Below, one piece after another: positions 9,942-24,880 of a stretch of 64,000 nt of DNA. The position numbers and the translations under genes were made by a program. Below the pieces are notes generated by a model. That model was not told where the DNA came from. It saw nothing but the letters and a program-made list of their open reading frames with translations, and searched no databases. Positions within the stretch are counted from its first letter, which is position 1; each line of letters starts with the position of its first letter. Source of the stretch: Diploscapter coronatus (taxonomy: Eukaryota; Nematoda; Chromadorea; Rhabditida; Rhabditidae); the NCBI GenBank assembly GCA_964036155.1, contig OZ038423.1, positions 12,291,249 to 12,355,248 of the forward strand. The letters are read 5' to 3'.

Positions 9942-12900
9942 CTGAACCAAAAAGGTGACGCTTTGGTAGAAAACGGTAAACAGGGGTGGCTTGAGAGAAA
10001 ATTCTGGTTGAAGAAGACTTGATTCGGAGATAGATATCCTTATATAGACAATCTTGGTCGGAAAAAGAGATCGCGATAAGAGGATAATTGATTAAAGAAA
10101 AAGAGATCGAACCTGACAGAGATAAATGCAGAAAAACGGTTCAAGACGACGCTTGGAAGCCGAATTTGGTGAACAGTGGCGAAATATAATGAGAAAAGAA
10201 AGATAAAATCGGAAAAAATGATCGTGATTAGATCTGTGATACAGGAAATCAACAGGGCTTGATAAAAAATATTGTGTAACTCGAATAATAGAAATATCGA
10301 CCAAAATATACAAGTAATAAGTAGTAAGCCCATTTATAAAATAGTAGCAATAAAACAATGAGTTTTCAGTCTTCAAAACTAAATAAGGACTATTTTATTT
10401 GAATTTATTTACCAACTTGGAAGATGCTCTAGCAGCTTTCACTAATTAACATATCGGCAAAAATCACTTTTATATTAAAGAGAAGAGATGACTCATAATA
10501 AAGAGATAACGATGAGCGGGACTTAATCGATTATCTGCAGGAAAAATAAGAACGAGACCAGGATCAAGTCAGATGAACGTTAATTCTAAAGACCAATGAC
10601 AAGTGACGTCATTTTTTGATCTAATGACTTGAAGAATAAGGCGTTTTTGATGAACAATTATATACTTCTGAATTTATAATGTCCAAAACATATGATCATT
10701 GCGCAAGATACTGATTATACGAAATACCTTATAAAAAATTAATTTCAAGAAAAAAACAACTTTTTATCAAATCCTATAGGAACGATATGATAAATTAATT
10801 TAAAATACTATTTTAGACACTTCCGTCGGAACTAGACGTCTTATTTATGCTTATGATGTATTCCCGTTTTTCTACAAATTGCAACTTTTTCCGCGCTTCT
10901 TTGCGTTCTCTCAACCGGCGATCTCTCACTTATCGCTCAAGAAAGGGCAAAGATCTAATTCGCCATCCACTACGTCACGCTGCCATGAAGAGAGGCACGC
11001 TCCCTAGCATTATGTGCCTGTAGAACGTAGGATAGAGAGCTTTGAAAACAGAGACCTTGAGAAGCTCGAAAAAAGTTGCAATTTGTGAGAAACAAAGGTA
11101 CTTGAGACCCAGACGTCGAGAATTCAGAATCTGAAAAGTTTGGCGTGACATGTCACTCAAACCTTGGATTCTAAAGGTTTATATTATTGATGGTCAAATT
11201 TTTTTAGCATTTTCTGTATAAAACATCCCAACTCATGAAAAAACGTCTTTAGTTCTTATTTTCGAAACTTCATTTTTTTACACGAAGGTGTTAATCTGCA
11301 AGGACAACATTCGAGCGATGTTTTGAAAACTGAAAAAGCGATAGATAAACAAAGTGTGCCGTGTGTGAGTAAGCGAAACTTTGTCATTCGTTTGAAATTT
11401 TCAACGGTTATTTTTAACGTTGAAATAATTTCGATATTTCACAATTCTATTTTTGCATGAATACTTATTAAATTTATTATTTCTACCGTAATTTTTCTTC
11501 TTTGAAAGATTTGTGCATAATATGGGTCCTTCGATTGACCCACACCAAAATACCCCAACTCATTTCTGTTCATCTAGCCCAAGTTACCCGATGTGAAGAA
11601 TAGTTGTGATGTTGTGGTTAGAACGCTGTGAGCTTGTAAAAAGCTTTATTGTCGTAAAAAAATCTGCAAAGAAGAACGAAATGACAATAGAGTTGAGCCC
11701 TTAAGTACTGTGGCGATTATGCATACGTGATCTGATAAGAGCTATTCTAGAAGGTCCAGGTAAGACTACAATCTTGGTAGACAGGAACTTCTTGACGACT
11801 GTCAGACCATTTGCGTCAATGATCTGGTTGGAAATAGAATTGGGGTTAAAGTATTGAGATCATGGTCATCAAGATCGCATAGACTGAGGTACCCAACTTA
11901 AAATACGTCGACATGCACAAAATCAACATTGATCCCCCCAATTCCAAACCTCGTTAGCACTTTCTCGTCTTTCACCACCGGCAGCCTCCTAGCAGTCTTT
12001 TGTGTGCATATTTTATTCCTTTTATTTAGTAAAAAAGGAATACTGCAATTCCTTTTATTTGGAACTATAAATACGAATAGCCATAATTCTTTCTTCTAAC
12101 ATTTTAATCCTATTGCACAGTGCCTTATAAATCTGTGTTCGCAACGACTAATCCTTGTATGCGCGAAATTGCGCGCGCATAATTTGCATAGGCGCTGGTC
12201 AAATCAACTTGGAGAAATTAGGTCTATCTCTTCTTTCACAATCAATTTTTCATTCCTTGCATCATAAAATACTGAAATACTTCTTATTTCAATTTCACAC
12301 CATCTTGTAGTTCTTTTCATATTCTACAAGTGTCTAGACAACTTTTGATACACAATATTTTAGAGAGTAATTTTGCACCGTTTTGAAGCTTGCTTAATGC
12401 TCTACAAATCCGTTATTTTTACTATATCTAGGAATGAAAATTTCAATTCTATATCATTTTGAAGAACTCTCAAAGCCCCAATTTAGTGTCAGGATATCAC
12501 ATATTCGAGATAATGGATTTGCGCTATGGCCACTTCCTTTATCCCCGTCCCTTTACAATCGTCTTTACTTCTCTCCGTCTCTCATCAATCGATATATTCT
12601 ATACGTTTTGCCTGGGCAGGCTTTGATTTCTTTGTTGTGCATATTTCTGCTGCTGCTATTCGCTTTGCAGACGACGACTTTTGGTTGATATTCGTGCGTT
12701 ACACTAATACACTCAGCTGAGAGTTAACGGCGAGTTAGCGTTGTTAATATGTTATCAAAAGACAAATTCATTTTATTTTTTCAAAGCTATGCCACTATTA
12801 GCTCACCAGATTTAGCCCTTCCTTAAAGTATAATCATATTTGAAATACCTTCAGATTTAATTTAACACATGCAAATATTCATAATTCTCTATATTCAATA

Positions 12901-15900
12901 TGTATTGTATTTTAGCTATGATATTATGACACGTCAACTCTTCGTGATAAAATCGAATTTCAAAATTTAATCTTCAAATTGTTTTTTTTCTAAAAATATT
13001 TTTCATTAAAATCTTTCATTATTTGTCCAAAAATAGTCGCCGTTGATTTCTGAAAATGGTGATATAAACCCGTTTCTTTCCAAATACCGTTAATGTGAGC
13101 GCGCAAGAGATATGATATAATCAAATTATCAATTTTCCGTTAATAGGATCGTGCCAAATTCTATCTAAAATTTCCACAATAACTATGTTGTCGCTCTAAA
13201 ATTATATCAATTTCCATTTTAGCAACCTTGAATTCGGTAAAATGAACTTTCTTTGTTTCAACCTGAAAACCTGGGTCCTTGAGTCGTTCTCTACCTTTGA
13301 ATAATGTGCTGATGAAAATTTCGTCTCTCCGTCTTTTCCTACAATTTTACGTGGTATTTGTTAGGCGCCAAATTTGAATTTCGCTCTTTCCCTCTATCAT
13401 TTCACAACGCTATTTCTTCTCACGTTGAACGATGTCATCTTAGCACTATTCTCATTCACATTCGCCTACGATTGAGGCCATCTATGCAATTATATATTCC
13501 AGCCGGTTTTTTTTGTACAAATTCTCTCTTATCCTTTATCATGGCAATTAGTAAATGACGGAGTGTTTTTTCCGCACTATTTTTTTTTTCAAATTTCATC
13601 CTCTCGTTTATCACTAACTATAATACTACGTCATTTACTAACTGCTCTTTATCGCATTAGTAATTTATGAAGTTATTATATCTTTTCTGAATCAGGCTTT
13701 TTTTTCGCAAAACTCAGCTTTTAAGTCGCAATTTTGACAAATTCTCCCGAGGGAAATAGGTTTAGATTCGGAGCTTTCAAATACCCCCTTTTTATCTCTT
13801 TTCTTCACAAAAGACTAGCCTTTTTGGACTTAGAAGTGACACTTTATCGAGTCTATCAAAATGTTTCTAATTCAGGAACTTTACTAATTTCTTAGCGTAT
13901 ATCCCAAATGGTTTTATTTCCTATCTCTTATCATTGATGACGCAAAATCCCCGTTTGTTTCTTCGTATTTTTGAGATCCCTCTTTGCCTCTCCCACTTGG
14001 CAAATATTTCCATTCTGCATCTCTACGTTCTCTGATGAAATCAAACTATTTTCCCAACAAAACCCAATATCCTTTGTTCTAATTATTGGGACCGCTGCTG
14101 CGTTCTCGAGATAAAATTGTCTAAAACCCTCGGAAAATTGATCTGATAAGTATAAAATTCGCCTTTCTTTCAAATATTTTGTGCTGTGTAATGTTCGTAT
14201 TTTCACTCTATTTTTAATTATTTGAAGTACAAAGTATGCAATTCAAAAATCGACTGAAATTTCGCGTTCAAAATTCGGAGAAGGAATATCGTCTCTCTCA
14301 TTGTGAATTCAGGCTGCGCACATTGCAGTGCAGGCATTTTTGCAGACTTTACTTCTCTTTCTCTCTCATCTTTCCTGACTATTTCTCCACACGTGTAATC
14401 TGAGAGTGTGTCGCATAAAAAGGAGATAAAAAAGGATTTTGGGGATTTCATATATTCCCTATCTCTGCTAAAGCTCGTTATCCTTGCGTTTTTCTGCTTA
14501 ATCTTATTTTTCTTAATTTTATCTTTCTCTCTCTTTTCGTATCTCGCTTTTCTTCATCCTTTCTTCAGCGTTCTTCTCATTTTCTATGAACAGAAAACGC
14601 CGACAAAATGAACATCCCCAAAAAAGACTCGTATTTTCCTTTTCCTCTCTCGATTTTTTCTATCTCTCATTTTCTCCCAAGATAACATTTCTTCGTCTCT
14701 TTCCCATGCTATTTCCAAATTTCACCTAAACGCATATTCAAACGCCCTTGCTTTGTGGATGCCGCATTGCGTATTTTTTTTTCGAGATGCGCAAAATTGC
14801 CGTAAGATATCAATTCGTCGGATCTATTTTATACGCCAGTCAGTTTTTTTCACGCTATGTTATAGCGTGGGAAAAATATCTCATAAATTTCGCGTATACG
14901 CTCATTATTATTCCATATTATGCGTCGTTCGTACATTCGGTATATAATAATCTATCTTTTCGACTCTAACCACACGCATCCTCTGCGTTTCTATCATTGT
15001 CGTTGTATACAATAGCCTGTATTTTCTGCATACGTAATGTGTTATTCGAATTGAATGATATCTTTTTCGCTAGCGCGTTTACTCCAGTTCCCAATCACAT
15101 AAAATTGCCTGTAATAGCATTTATTTTCGCATGTAAATGATGGGCGTTTCGACTTTTCTACCAAACAGTAATTTTGAAAAATCGCGCTAGGAAGGAGTTA
15201 TTTTAACCAGGCGTCATTTTGATCAATTGTGTTGTGAGAAAAAATTGACATGAGCTCTCGGTAGAACTGGAATGATGAAAAGAGAATATTTGAAAAGAAC
15301 GAGAGAAATACTAGAATTCGAAGAGACAAAAAAGAAGTTGGAGAAATTTGACGTGAATCTTCATTGTGTTTCAAGGCAACAGGCGCTCGATTAGGTAAGT
15401 TAGATGAGGAGAAATAGCATGATAAGATTCGAGAGAAAAAGAAAGAGAAAGCGAGAGAAATAAAGATAAAAGGGAGGCGAAGAAAAGTGTCCCATTCGTT
15501 GTTCCCAACTCATTTCCCCCCTTTTATTCCTACTCTTTCCCATTTTCCTCCCTAGCGCTTCATCATCTGTCAAAGAAGCGTTCATCATTATATTTTTGTG
15601 AAATCTCAGCGGGTAAAAACCCTATTTTTACATCATATGCGATTAGTAGTTTTTCTGCAAACTCGATATCACCACTTTTTCGTAAAAAAATCAGGATATT
15701 TCATTTTCTCTCAAATTCTTTTTAGTATCATTTCGCTTAGAAAAATCGGGAAATTTAATGCAGATAATTGTAAAAGCGCTATTTTTAATTGCTCTCTCAG
15801 GCTGTGTCCCCATCTTTCCCTGTGTTGGTATTAGTAAAGCCCCCACAGGCGTTCTTTCACTTGCACTTCGCACTTTTTCTCTGCCTCTCTAATCCTCTTC

Positions 15901-17117
15901 AAACTCTCCATACTCTCTAACTTTTCAGAGCCCTCTCTCTCGTCTTTCGCGTGCGCAAAATACTTAAATAAAGAGAAGATCCACTTTTGATATAAGTCTA
16001 TTTTTGTATATATTAAACATTTTTAATTTTAAAAAATTTCTTAAATTTTTCTTCATATGTTATTCAAAAAGAAAATATGTCAACCGAAAAAAACTATCGG
16101 CATGAAAAATTCTTCAAATCTAGATTTTATCTAAATAAAATACAAGTCGAAAAACTGATTCTCCAAAGATAACACAGAATTCCATTCTTAGTTTTTCTGC
16201 AAAATCCGCATCCCTCTTTTTCTCTAACGCCTAATATTTCAAACTTCATACTTTGTGGTGCTTTTCTGAGATGAAGGGTGGACACGCAAATCTTTCAAAG
16301 TTTTCGACTATCTAGCGCCGTATGTCCAGGCCGTTTTCCGCCTATCTATAAAGCATTAAGCTGCTTTTCTTTCAGCTACCCAATTTTTCTTACCTGAATA
16401 ATTCATTTCCGCCGCTCCGTTTTTTCTTGCTTGTCATCTAAAACTCTGCAGGCTTTATATTGGCTTACTCGCCTTAGATAAGCTTGTTTTGAAGATTTAC
16501 TTATTTAAAATTACATCTTTATCTTTTCTCTAAAATCGTTTTAATTTATCAAGATATTAATTTAGCCTCATTCAAAGTTTGATATTCTTAAATTTTTATC
16601 ATTCATTTAAAATCTATATTATTTATTAGACTCAAAATTTCGTACAAATGTGAAAAGAACATCTTTTGTTCCAAAGAAATATCATAAAAAATGAGAGATA
16701 GGAAAAGAAAAAACGAGAAAAAGATAGATGCGAGGATCAGCCCGAAAGAAATTGTTAATTGGTCAATAAAGCAATTTGTCTAAAGTTACACACCCTGAAT
16801 CTTGTTCTGTTTTACGGCTCTTCAGAAATCGTATATTCTTTACTTTTTCTAAAATCTTTCTCACGTATATTAAAGCATAGACCTTGAAAAACCGGCTGGC
16901 CTCTTTATTTTCCCTCGCTGATAAAAATGCGCGGGAAATCTCCTCGAAGGCTAAACTTTTCTCGCCTCACAAATTAGATTATCCCGGTAAAAGCCCCTCA
17001 TTCTTCTATAAAATTTGCTTCAAGTACTATTGTTGTTGTTTATTTTTTCGTGTCGTATTTTCTGTAATTTCAAAAAAAAAACTTTAGCTCCGTCCATATA
17101 AATTATCTATTTTTCAG
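9942..17117. other. 7-kb stretch without a supported gene
   Basis: Both strands hold only short frames without in-phase splice partners. The + strand is T/pyrimidine-rich, with many TTTCTC and TTTTTC runs, as in sense-strand nematode introns. The LRCH gene begins downstream with an exon in mid-codon, so its missing 5' exon, promoter and a long first intron probably lie here. A 211-bp inverted-repeat element is at 10875-11085. Confidence 0.5.
10875..11085. mobile_element. MITE-like inverted-repeat element
   Basis: The ends CAAATTGCAACTTTTT (10875) and its inverse, reading AAAAAGTTGCAATTTG (to 11085), are inverted repeats. Similarity continues imperfectly for about 35 bp inward. There is no coding capacity inside. 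No second copy was found in the window. Confidence 0.5.
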
Positions 17118-20100
17118 GCACAATAGAGTTTCTATCGGGTACGCTCTCCCGCAGGAGGCGGGGCCTCATCGGGTCGTCCAGCTCAAATCAGCAAAATAGT
17201 GAAACAAGTTATCAATCTGGAGGAGGATCACATTCTGCTAGGTAGATTTTAAAAAGTTTCATATGTCCACATTTCGAAGGAAATAATTTTATTCTTAAAA
17301 TTGACGATTTTTATTATAAAGATCAGCTTTATATTTCAAGATTTAATATATTTGAACATGGAATATGTATATTTCTAAATACAAACTCGCCAACTTTCAA
17401 GACATTTAAATTTGTGACAATAACGACCAGCTTCATTGAATTAAAATTTGATAATTGTAATACTTATAATTTCAGAGGTTATTCTCTCGATAGATCGCTA
17501 CCCTCCTCATGCAGCATCGATAGTCTAGCTGGTAATTAAAGATAATTAAATAATTTAATTAAGCGACTGAATTAAGCCTTATCAAGTCGGTCATCAAGGC
17601 TTGGGTCGGATCGAAAAAGGCACGAGGATAGGGATGCCACTCCATGCGCTATGCCTCCAGGCATGCAACAGCAAAATACGGTAATTATACTAATTATTTA
17701 ATTAGTTGGTTTTTTATTTGTTTAAAAATCGTGTAATTTGAATTTTCGGATTGAGAATTAACGTAATCCTTAAGAAATTGAAATGGCCATATTAAAAATC
17801 CTCTTGAAATCAATATATTCCGAGATCTCCTAAGACTAAATGAATTTTAGTTAGATTCAATTCAAGTAATCATTGATCATTAGAAACTTTTCCAAATCTT
17901 CTATTTTAGTTTTATTCATTTATTTTGTGGTTTCTGGGAATTTAATTTCCTCTCTTTCCTTGCGCTCCAAATTTCTAGCCATTAAGTAAAGAATTTTTCT
18001 TTCGCTGCTTACCTCGACCCATCTTTCTGGCTTTTAATTGCCATGGGATGGGGGTGGACTTTCTCTAACTTTCAGAAATTCAGAAACATTGCTTAAGTTT
18101 AGAAATTCTTTTTCCTAAGCTCTGGAAACTTTTTATTTCAGTCTTCTAAAAAGTAAAAGCAACTTTTTTATTGCCCAAATTCGTAATGCTTTTAGCATCA
18201 TTCTGCCGTTTTTTTTTCATTTCCGGTTACTCTGTGTCTCTGGCCCGTTACCCTAAATCTCTGACTCTGTATTCTGGACTCTGACCATTCATTATATCCC
18301 AATGCACGCCTTGGACAGATGTTCTATGTATTAGGAAGTGACGAGAGAATATGGGATATGAAGAGTGAAAAGGCACAAAGAAAATAGGAAATAGTTCCCC
18401 TTCTATTCAATGCATAGGTTAGGCCTTTATTCACTCGTTCTTGCAAAGATTTTTATATTTTCTGTGAATTTTATGCGATTTAACAGATCCATCTTTTTAA
18501 AAATAAGGATTTCGTATATCGCTTCTCAAAATTTGCATAAATCTTCTCCGAATTTGAGATTTCTTCAGAGAAAACACGAATGTTCATGAGTCACGCCTAA
18601 TAAATTTTCTTTTCCTCTCATGTCCCTCCAAATTCCCACGCTATTTCCCATTTTCCCTTGGAAAGTGCAAACCGAACGTGGAAATTATGTTGTTCCAGTG
18701 TGCTAGATTTGTACACAATAACCATTGAGCAAAAGGGATTCGGAGGGATTTCATATATATCTCCTAATTTATCGATTTTTGGGACTTCATATATCTTCTA
18801 TATTATAAATTGACTTCAAGATTTCACATATCTGTTAATTTATTGATTCCTCCATATATAGTGCTAATTATTGTCCCTTCTCTCTATTCTTTTATCTCGT
18901 AACTGACCGCTAGGCTCTATTGCCAATTTGTCATGTTTGTGGCATTTTCTGCTTCTTTTTCTATCTCATGAATATCAGTGTTCTCTAACTTCTTCTTTTT
19001 CACAAACTCTCTTCATTTTCTCTTGGTCTCTAGTCGATCCGTTCCGTTCTCTGTCTCTGGGGGATATCATAGAGCTCCCTCACTCAATCTGAGAGCCTTT
19101 GTTATACTTGGCGTCTTTTCCCTCTTTAGATTCCATACTATCTCGCTCTGTCTAATAATTCCAATTTCCAGCAGAAATTTCTTTCTATAAAATCAAACTT
19201 TGGACCAGAATTCCCTATTTTATCCTAGCAAAAGGCTGGTCTTCATTAGTTTTATTCTAATTTCGCTAAAATTGATTTTTTTTTTGTAAAGTCGGATTTA
19301 ATTCATCCCATTCCTTTCATCTTCGTACTTGAGACAAGCTTTTCCTAAATGAATATAAGCACTGAGTAGCTTATAAATACTGGGCATTAGGTTGCTTTCC
19401 TACTAAAAAGGCCAGTCTTTTAGCAAGTGAACTGGCAGAGATTACATAAAATTGAGAGGTCAGAAAGAGGCAGAAAAGTTAGAGATTATTTGAAATCGGA
19501 GATCAGAAAAGAGACAGAAAAAGAGTACCCAATGTGAATGGAAAAGTAGGTAGCCCTGCCGCCGTTTTCAAGCTACATGTATTTTTAGTCATTACGCGCT
19601 CGCGCGCTCTCGCAAAATTAGCTAAATAATTCAAAGTTTAGGGCTCCGGCTTACTTGCTAGTATTAGTTCAGAGACTAATATGTGTTTGCTTCAGAATAT
19701 TTACTATAAGAATTTCCTTATTTTTGTTCTGAATTTCTTGAAATAACCCAAGCGTGAAGATTTTATCGACTCAATTTTCCGCTGTAGAAAATTCAATTTT
19801 ATGATTTTTTACGCGAGCCAGTTCTGTCGGCGATGAAAAATCCTATGCATACGACAAGAGAGAGCTGAAAGGGAGGGAGCCTTTATTTTTCCTCCTTTCT
19901 CTGCGTCTCTGTCTAATTGTTCTGTTGTTTGTATAGGTAGGGGTTAGAGAAAAATAAAAATGAAATAGTAAGAGAAAATGAGAAAGAACGGAGGAAGAAA
20001 AACGGTCATCTCTCGTTTCACATTCTTTGTCCATTTTGCGACAAAATGACCAACGCTTTGCTTTGCGAGCGTCTTTTCGCTCCTTCTTTTGCTCTCTTTA

Positions 20101-23100
20101 AGCCCCATACTCTCTGGCTCCCGTGGCTCAGTCGGATAGATTTCAGCTAAAGAGGGCTGCTCTTTGTTTCACCTCCCTTTTATCCTCAGTTTACATTTTC
20201 ATCTTTCAAAGATTTTTGCAAAAACTCTCAAAATTCCTCTGGAGCTAATATTTCTGACCCTTTTAAAGCCTTTTTCTGCCCTTGAGTCATCATGAGAGAT
20301 TTATTTCAAAGTGCAAAGCAGATGGCTGCGAAAAGATTGATGGCTCTTTATGTTATTCAGAGAGAAATTCCATAACGTTTCTAAAAATATCACATTTTTG
20401 ACAAAAATCTAATTTGTAAAATTTCAGTTATTAAATCTATCGATGGACCGAATATTCGATGAAGCGCAATGTTCCGGAGCCCTGGTTCTGGCGGGTCGAC
20501 AGTTGGACGCCTACCCGACTACGCTATCTCATCGATTCGATTTATCCGATGTAGTTGCAGCAGGTTATAAGCTAGCTTTCTTTAATAAGTAACGAAATTA
20601 CGGGATTGAAAATATCGCCTTAAAGAAAATTGCATTATTTTCCATGTCTTGTGCTATACTATTTCATGCAAGTTTTATTACCTTATAATGCTAAAATTTC
20701 CAAATCTTTTCTTTTTTTCAAAAATCAATATTTATCGATTTTCAGACCTTTCTATGAACCGATTCACATCGTTGCCTGATGAAATAACGGACTTCGACTC
20801 GCTTCAAGCGCTGAAAATGAGGACGAACCACCTCAGGCAAATCCCACAAAATGTTGGATTAATGAAGAACCTCACGTATTTGGACTTAAGGTAAACGAAT
20901 CTCTAAAACTCGAAAAATAACGATTTTTCAGTGAAAATTACCTAAAATCGCTTCCACAGTGCATTTTCGAGTTACCACTTGAAGTACTACTTTTGGCTGG
21001 AAATCAATTTGATTCAATTCCAAGAGAAATCCGACAATTATTCACTTCACTAACTGAACTTGTAAGAAAGCTACCTTAATTCTAATATGCTAATTATTCG
21101 CTTCAGGACCTTTCCTATAATTTTCTGACTTCGATACCGGCCGACATCGCCTTACTGAAATATCTACGGGTTTTGAATCTGAGACGGAATAAACTTGATC
21201 AGTTCCCTAGCGGTAAGATTTTTGAAATTAGACTATCTAAAATATTTGTTATTTAGAATTGTGCCGATTATCTCTGCAAATATTGGATCTATCCATGAAT
21301 AACTTCACGACATTACCGTTACATCTAAGGAAGATGAAGACGTTAGTTGAATTGAACATCGAGGAAAACCCGCTGGTCGCACCGCCTATGAGCGTCGTTG
21401 TTAAAGTAAGGACATTTGAAATCCGAAGATATGAAACCCTCGAAAATTTTGAAGCATGGTTATATAAGGTAAAAATGAAAGCTGATCTTCATTAATAGAT
21501 AACGGAAATTGAAGGAAGAATTTGGTTTTTAATAAAAAATAAATTTATCTTAAATAACGGGTTTCAGGGAAGAGAGCACATTTTCAAATGGATGGATAGG
21601 GAATCAGCTGGTGTTAACTCTAATAATTTGTCTCCGTCCAGACCACTATTATCAATGAGGCAATTGGATCTGCAACGAACTACTGTAGCGCTAGGGTAAA
21701 TAATCTTTTTTAAATCAATAGTTATCTATTTCTTTAGTTTGGACGAGAAGACGCTGATGTCATCGAGTATAGGAGTGGTTACAAGGAAAACTTCTTCGAC
21801 TGTAAATCCGAATGATAGAAGAGCTAGGAACTCGAGATATAATACGGTAAAATAGAAATTAGCGTATTTGAAAAAGTAGTGACGTAGTAGTATAAAGACA
21901 GTATATGAGTTACAAGATAGGGTTACTAGTTTTATTTTTAGTCAATGTTATCTAACGCGTTACTACTTTTTAAATTAGCTTAAAATTAGCACAAATTTTT
22001 AAATTACGGTATCTTTGCAGGTGGTTGGTTCGGACTCGGGTTATACGAGCATTGCTAGCAATACGGACGAACATAGGCTTTCTCACGAAGTTAGTCTTTT
22101 GATATTTCGTAAAATTAGCTCCAAATTGCTTAACTAATTTCCTTCTTTATTTAAATGAATTAGCATATTTTGGTTATCTTTCAACTTTTAGACCGATTTT
22201 TACGCGGAATACGTCGTAGTATAAAATAATTTATGTTAAAATTTTAAAATGTAAGATAATATCGTACCTTTAAGCAACCGTGTGCTCTAGAAATGCATGA
22301 ACATTCAATCTCTAAAAATTAGAATCCCTTAAAAATCAACCGTATGCTTTCCTTCTAGCTAATTTTCTCTAAGAAAGTAATTCCGGGGTATCTTTCGGGA
22401 TATGGCTTAAGCGCTATAGATCAATACATCATCTTAGCTTCTATAGAAACATAGACATAACTTATTGCTGTAATTTAAATTATGATTTATTTTTCAGCTT
22501 GCTGTTAATGGTGTATTGGATGAAACTAACGAGTTTAATTCGCCATCCCCGGACGAAGGAATTCAGATATCTGCTAAAGAAGGTGAACGAAATGAAATTT
22601 AAGCTAAAGAAAATTAACTTATCTAAAATATAAAATCCAATATTTATATTTCAGTAGTCAAACCCAAAATGATTCAATCCGTTGACGTTAAACAATCCAT
22701 CGATAAGAAAACCAACTCATCCAACGCTGATCATGTTTTATCCTCGAATAATCGGCTAAAGGTATTTTAAATTCCAAAAATGGCGAAATAATTTACACAT
22801 TTTTAGATGACATCGTCAGTTTCATCTGACGCTGATTCTACTCTAACGAGGAAAGAAGTTAAACCTGTTGCTTCCAAAGCTACAAGTAAATTGAATATTT
22901 ATTTTAGAAAAATACAAATTTGAAGATATTAGAATATTCAAATGAGGAAAAATTAGCGATAATTTTGAAGAATTGCTTAAATTTAGAAAATACTTCATCT
23001 TTAGGTAATCTCGATAAAAACGGAAATGCTGAGCATACGACCAATTTGAAAAGTACGCAAATCGATAATGCGGACATTTCGAACGCGAATATGTCAAAAT

Positions 23101-24880
23101 CGACAACTAAACCCGTTTCCAAAGTGGCTCCTCTGGTGAATCCTGCTAAAGCCAAGGTTTCCACAACCACTACTCCATCGATACAGAAACCTCAGAAGGT
23201 ACGGTCAAATTTAAGAGCTTGGAAACTACCGATAAAATATATCAATATGTAACATTTTATTAAAAATTCGAGTATTTTTGCTAAATAAATTTACATAAGG
23301 AATTATATCTATGTAGCCTAATCAATTTAATGTTCAAATTTAGATCAATGTCGACAAGCCTAAGGATCCAAAGGATACCAAACCTTCGCCTCCCTCTAAC
23401 CCCCCAAGAAAAACCATAACGACAACTACATCATTAGCCAAGAAGCCTATTGGAACTTCTGCTACAAATTTGGCGTCAAGTAAAAAAATTCGAACTAAAA
23501 AAGACGATACAAATTTCAGAAGCTAAATCGGTCTCAAATTCAACGTCTAATCTGAAGTCCTCCCGATCCTCGATGGAATCTGACGTCTCCAAGAAAACGC
23601 CAACAGTGTCGTCATCTTCAATAGCGTCATCGAGGAAACCTAGCGTTCCGGCGACGTCCAGAATTCAGAATCCGACGTCGACGTCAAATCCTAGTACGTC
23701 ATCTGGATCGACGTCCACATTTTCTTCACCAGTTGAAACGATCAGAAAACTATTCATGGACAAGTTGGGCATCTCGTAAGAAAATCATCAAAATGTATTA
23801 AATTGATTGAAAAATTTAGATTATCCTCAAATCGAGAAGAAATGGCTGCGGAATTATCTGATGGCGTACATCTTTGTTCCTTGGCAAACGCCCTGAAAGC
23901 GAGATCAATACCTGCAGTAGTCACTCCGAAGGAAGGATCGGTAATTGTCATAATTAAACCAATATCTCGATTTAATTACCCCATTATAGCCGCTCTCTCC
24001 GATGAAAGCTCAAAGCAACGTGGACTCATTCTTGGGAGTCTGTCGCAGATCTGGAGTTCCCGAGGTAATTGACTGAATAAGTATCTGACTAATTAAATAC
24101 TTAATTGCCCAATTAACTCTCACTTGTTTTAGTTAGGGCCCTGTAGAGTGTGTGCTAATTACGAGCGATGGTTTTCGCTCCTATTACTGGCACTCTTTAT
24201 CACCGCACTTTTCTGCTGTCTAATCATTGAAGGGAACAGCCTAATTAACTCTCTCCAGACTAATTAAGTCGATCAACTAAGGTTAATTATCCTCACACTA
24301 ATTGAGTAGTGATTCGTGACGATGCTGTGACGCACTGGCTTCAAACTTAAGCGAATGAAACAAATAATTACCACGCTATAATTGCCTGAATACTTAGCAC
24401 CCACTTAATTGCAATTAATTATCGTATTTTCTTCAGAACAAAAGCATGACATCTACTATTTTAACTTGAAGTTCCTTCTATTAGAAAGAAAAATATGATA
24501 GAATTTATATATGAAAGAATTCTTGGGAGGTTCATATAATTTAAAAGAAAATTTCATGACCTTTCTGAGAATTCATATAAAAATTGTTATTATAGCTCAG
24601 AAAATTTACGTTAGCTTTTCAGAATACCCTATGTATCGCATCAGATGTTGTGGGGAGAAGGAATATTGATAGAACTCTACGCACAATTGCGGCCTTCGCC
24701 AATAGATCGAATAAAACTTCACCGATAATTTCAAAAACCACGAAACCTAGCTTTACCATTCTATCGTCCAAATCATTAATTGATAGAAAACCTGCCGCAC
24801 CGACTGCAAAAAAGACTCCGCCGCCTCAGAAAACCGCTCCTTTAGCGGTAACCGAGGCTCATCTTATCACTGATGTATGA
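17118..24880 (+). CDS. LRCH protein: leucine-rich repeats plus calponin-homology domain (5' exon missing)
   Basis: Twenty exons found: 17118-17241, 17476-17531, 17577-17680, 20428-20563, 20746-20890, 20932-21061, 21107-21212, 21257-21405, 21568-21695, 21738-21846, 22021-22089, 22498-22582, 22655-22761, 22807-22885, 23005-23198, 23344-23479, 23520-23775, 23820-23940, 23990-24064, 24623-24880; 854 residues visible. The first visible exon begins mid-codon, so the start lies upstream. A Ser/Arg-rich head is followed by a run of LRRs (for example DLSYNFLTSIPADI, NLRRNKLDQFP), a long Ser/Thr/Lys-rich disordered middle, and a C-terminal calponin-homology domain (SDGVHLCSLANALKAR, NVDSFLGVCRRSGVPE). 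LRR then CH is the LRCH family order. LRCH proteins link cortical actin and signalling in animals. The 2.75-kb intron after the third exon may carry regulatory sequence or an alternative promoter. Confidence 0.9.

Noticed and set aside
20115..20165. tRNA-like start GGCTCCCGTGGCTCAGTCGG with an A-box pattern, inside an LRCH intron
   Set aside because: No matching acceptor 3' strand, no anticodon arm and no B-box (GGTTCGA..CC) at the right distance; at most a tRNA or SINE fragment.
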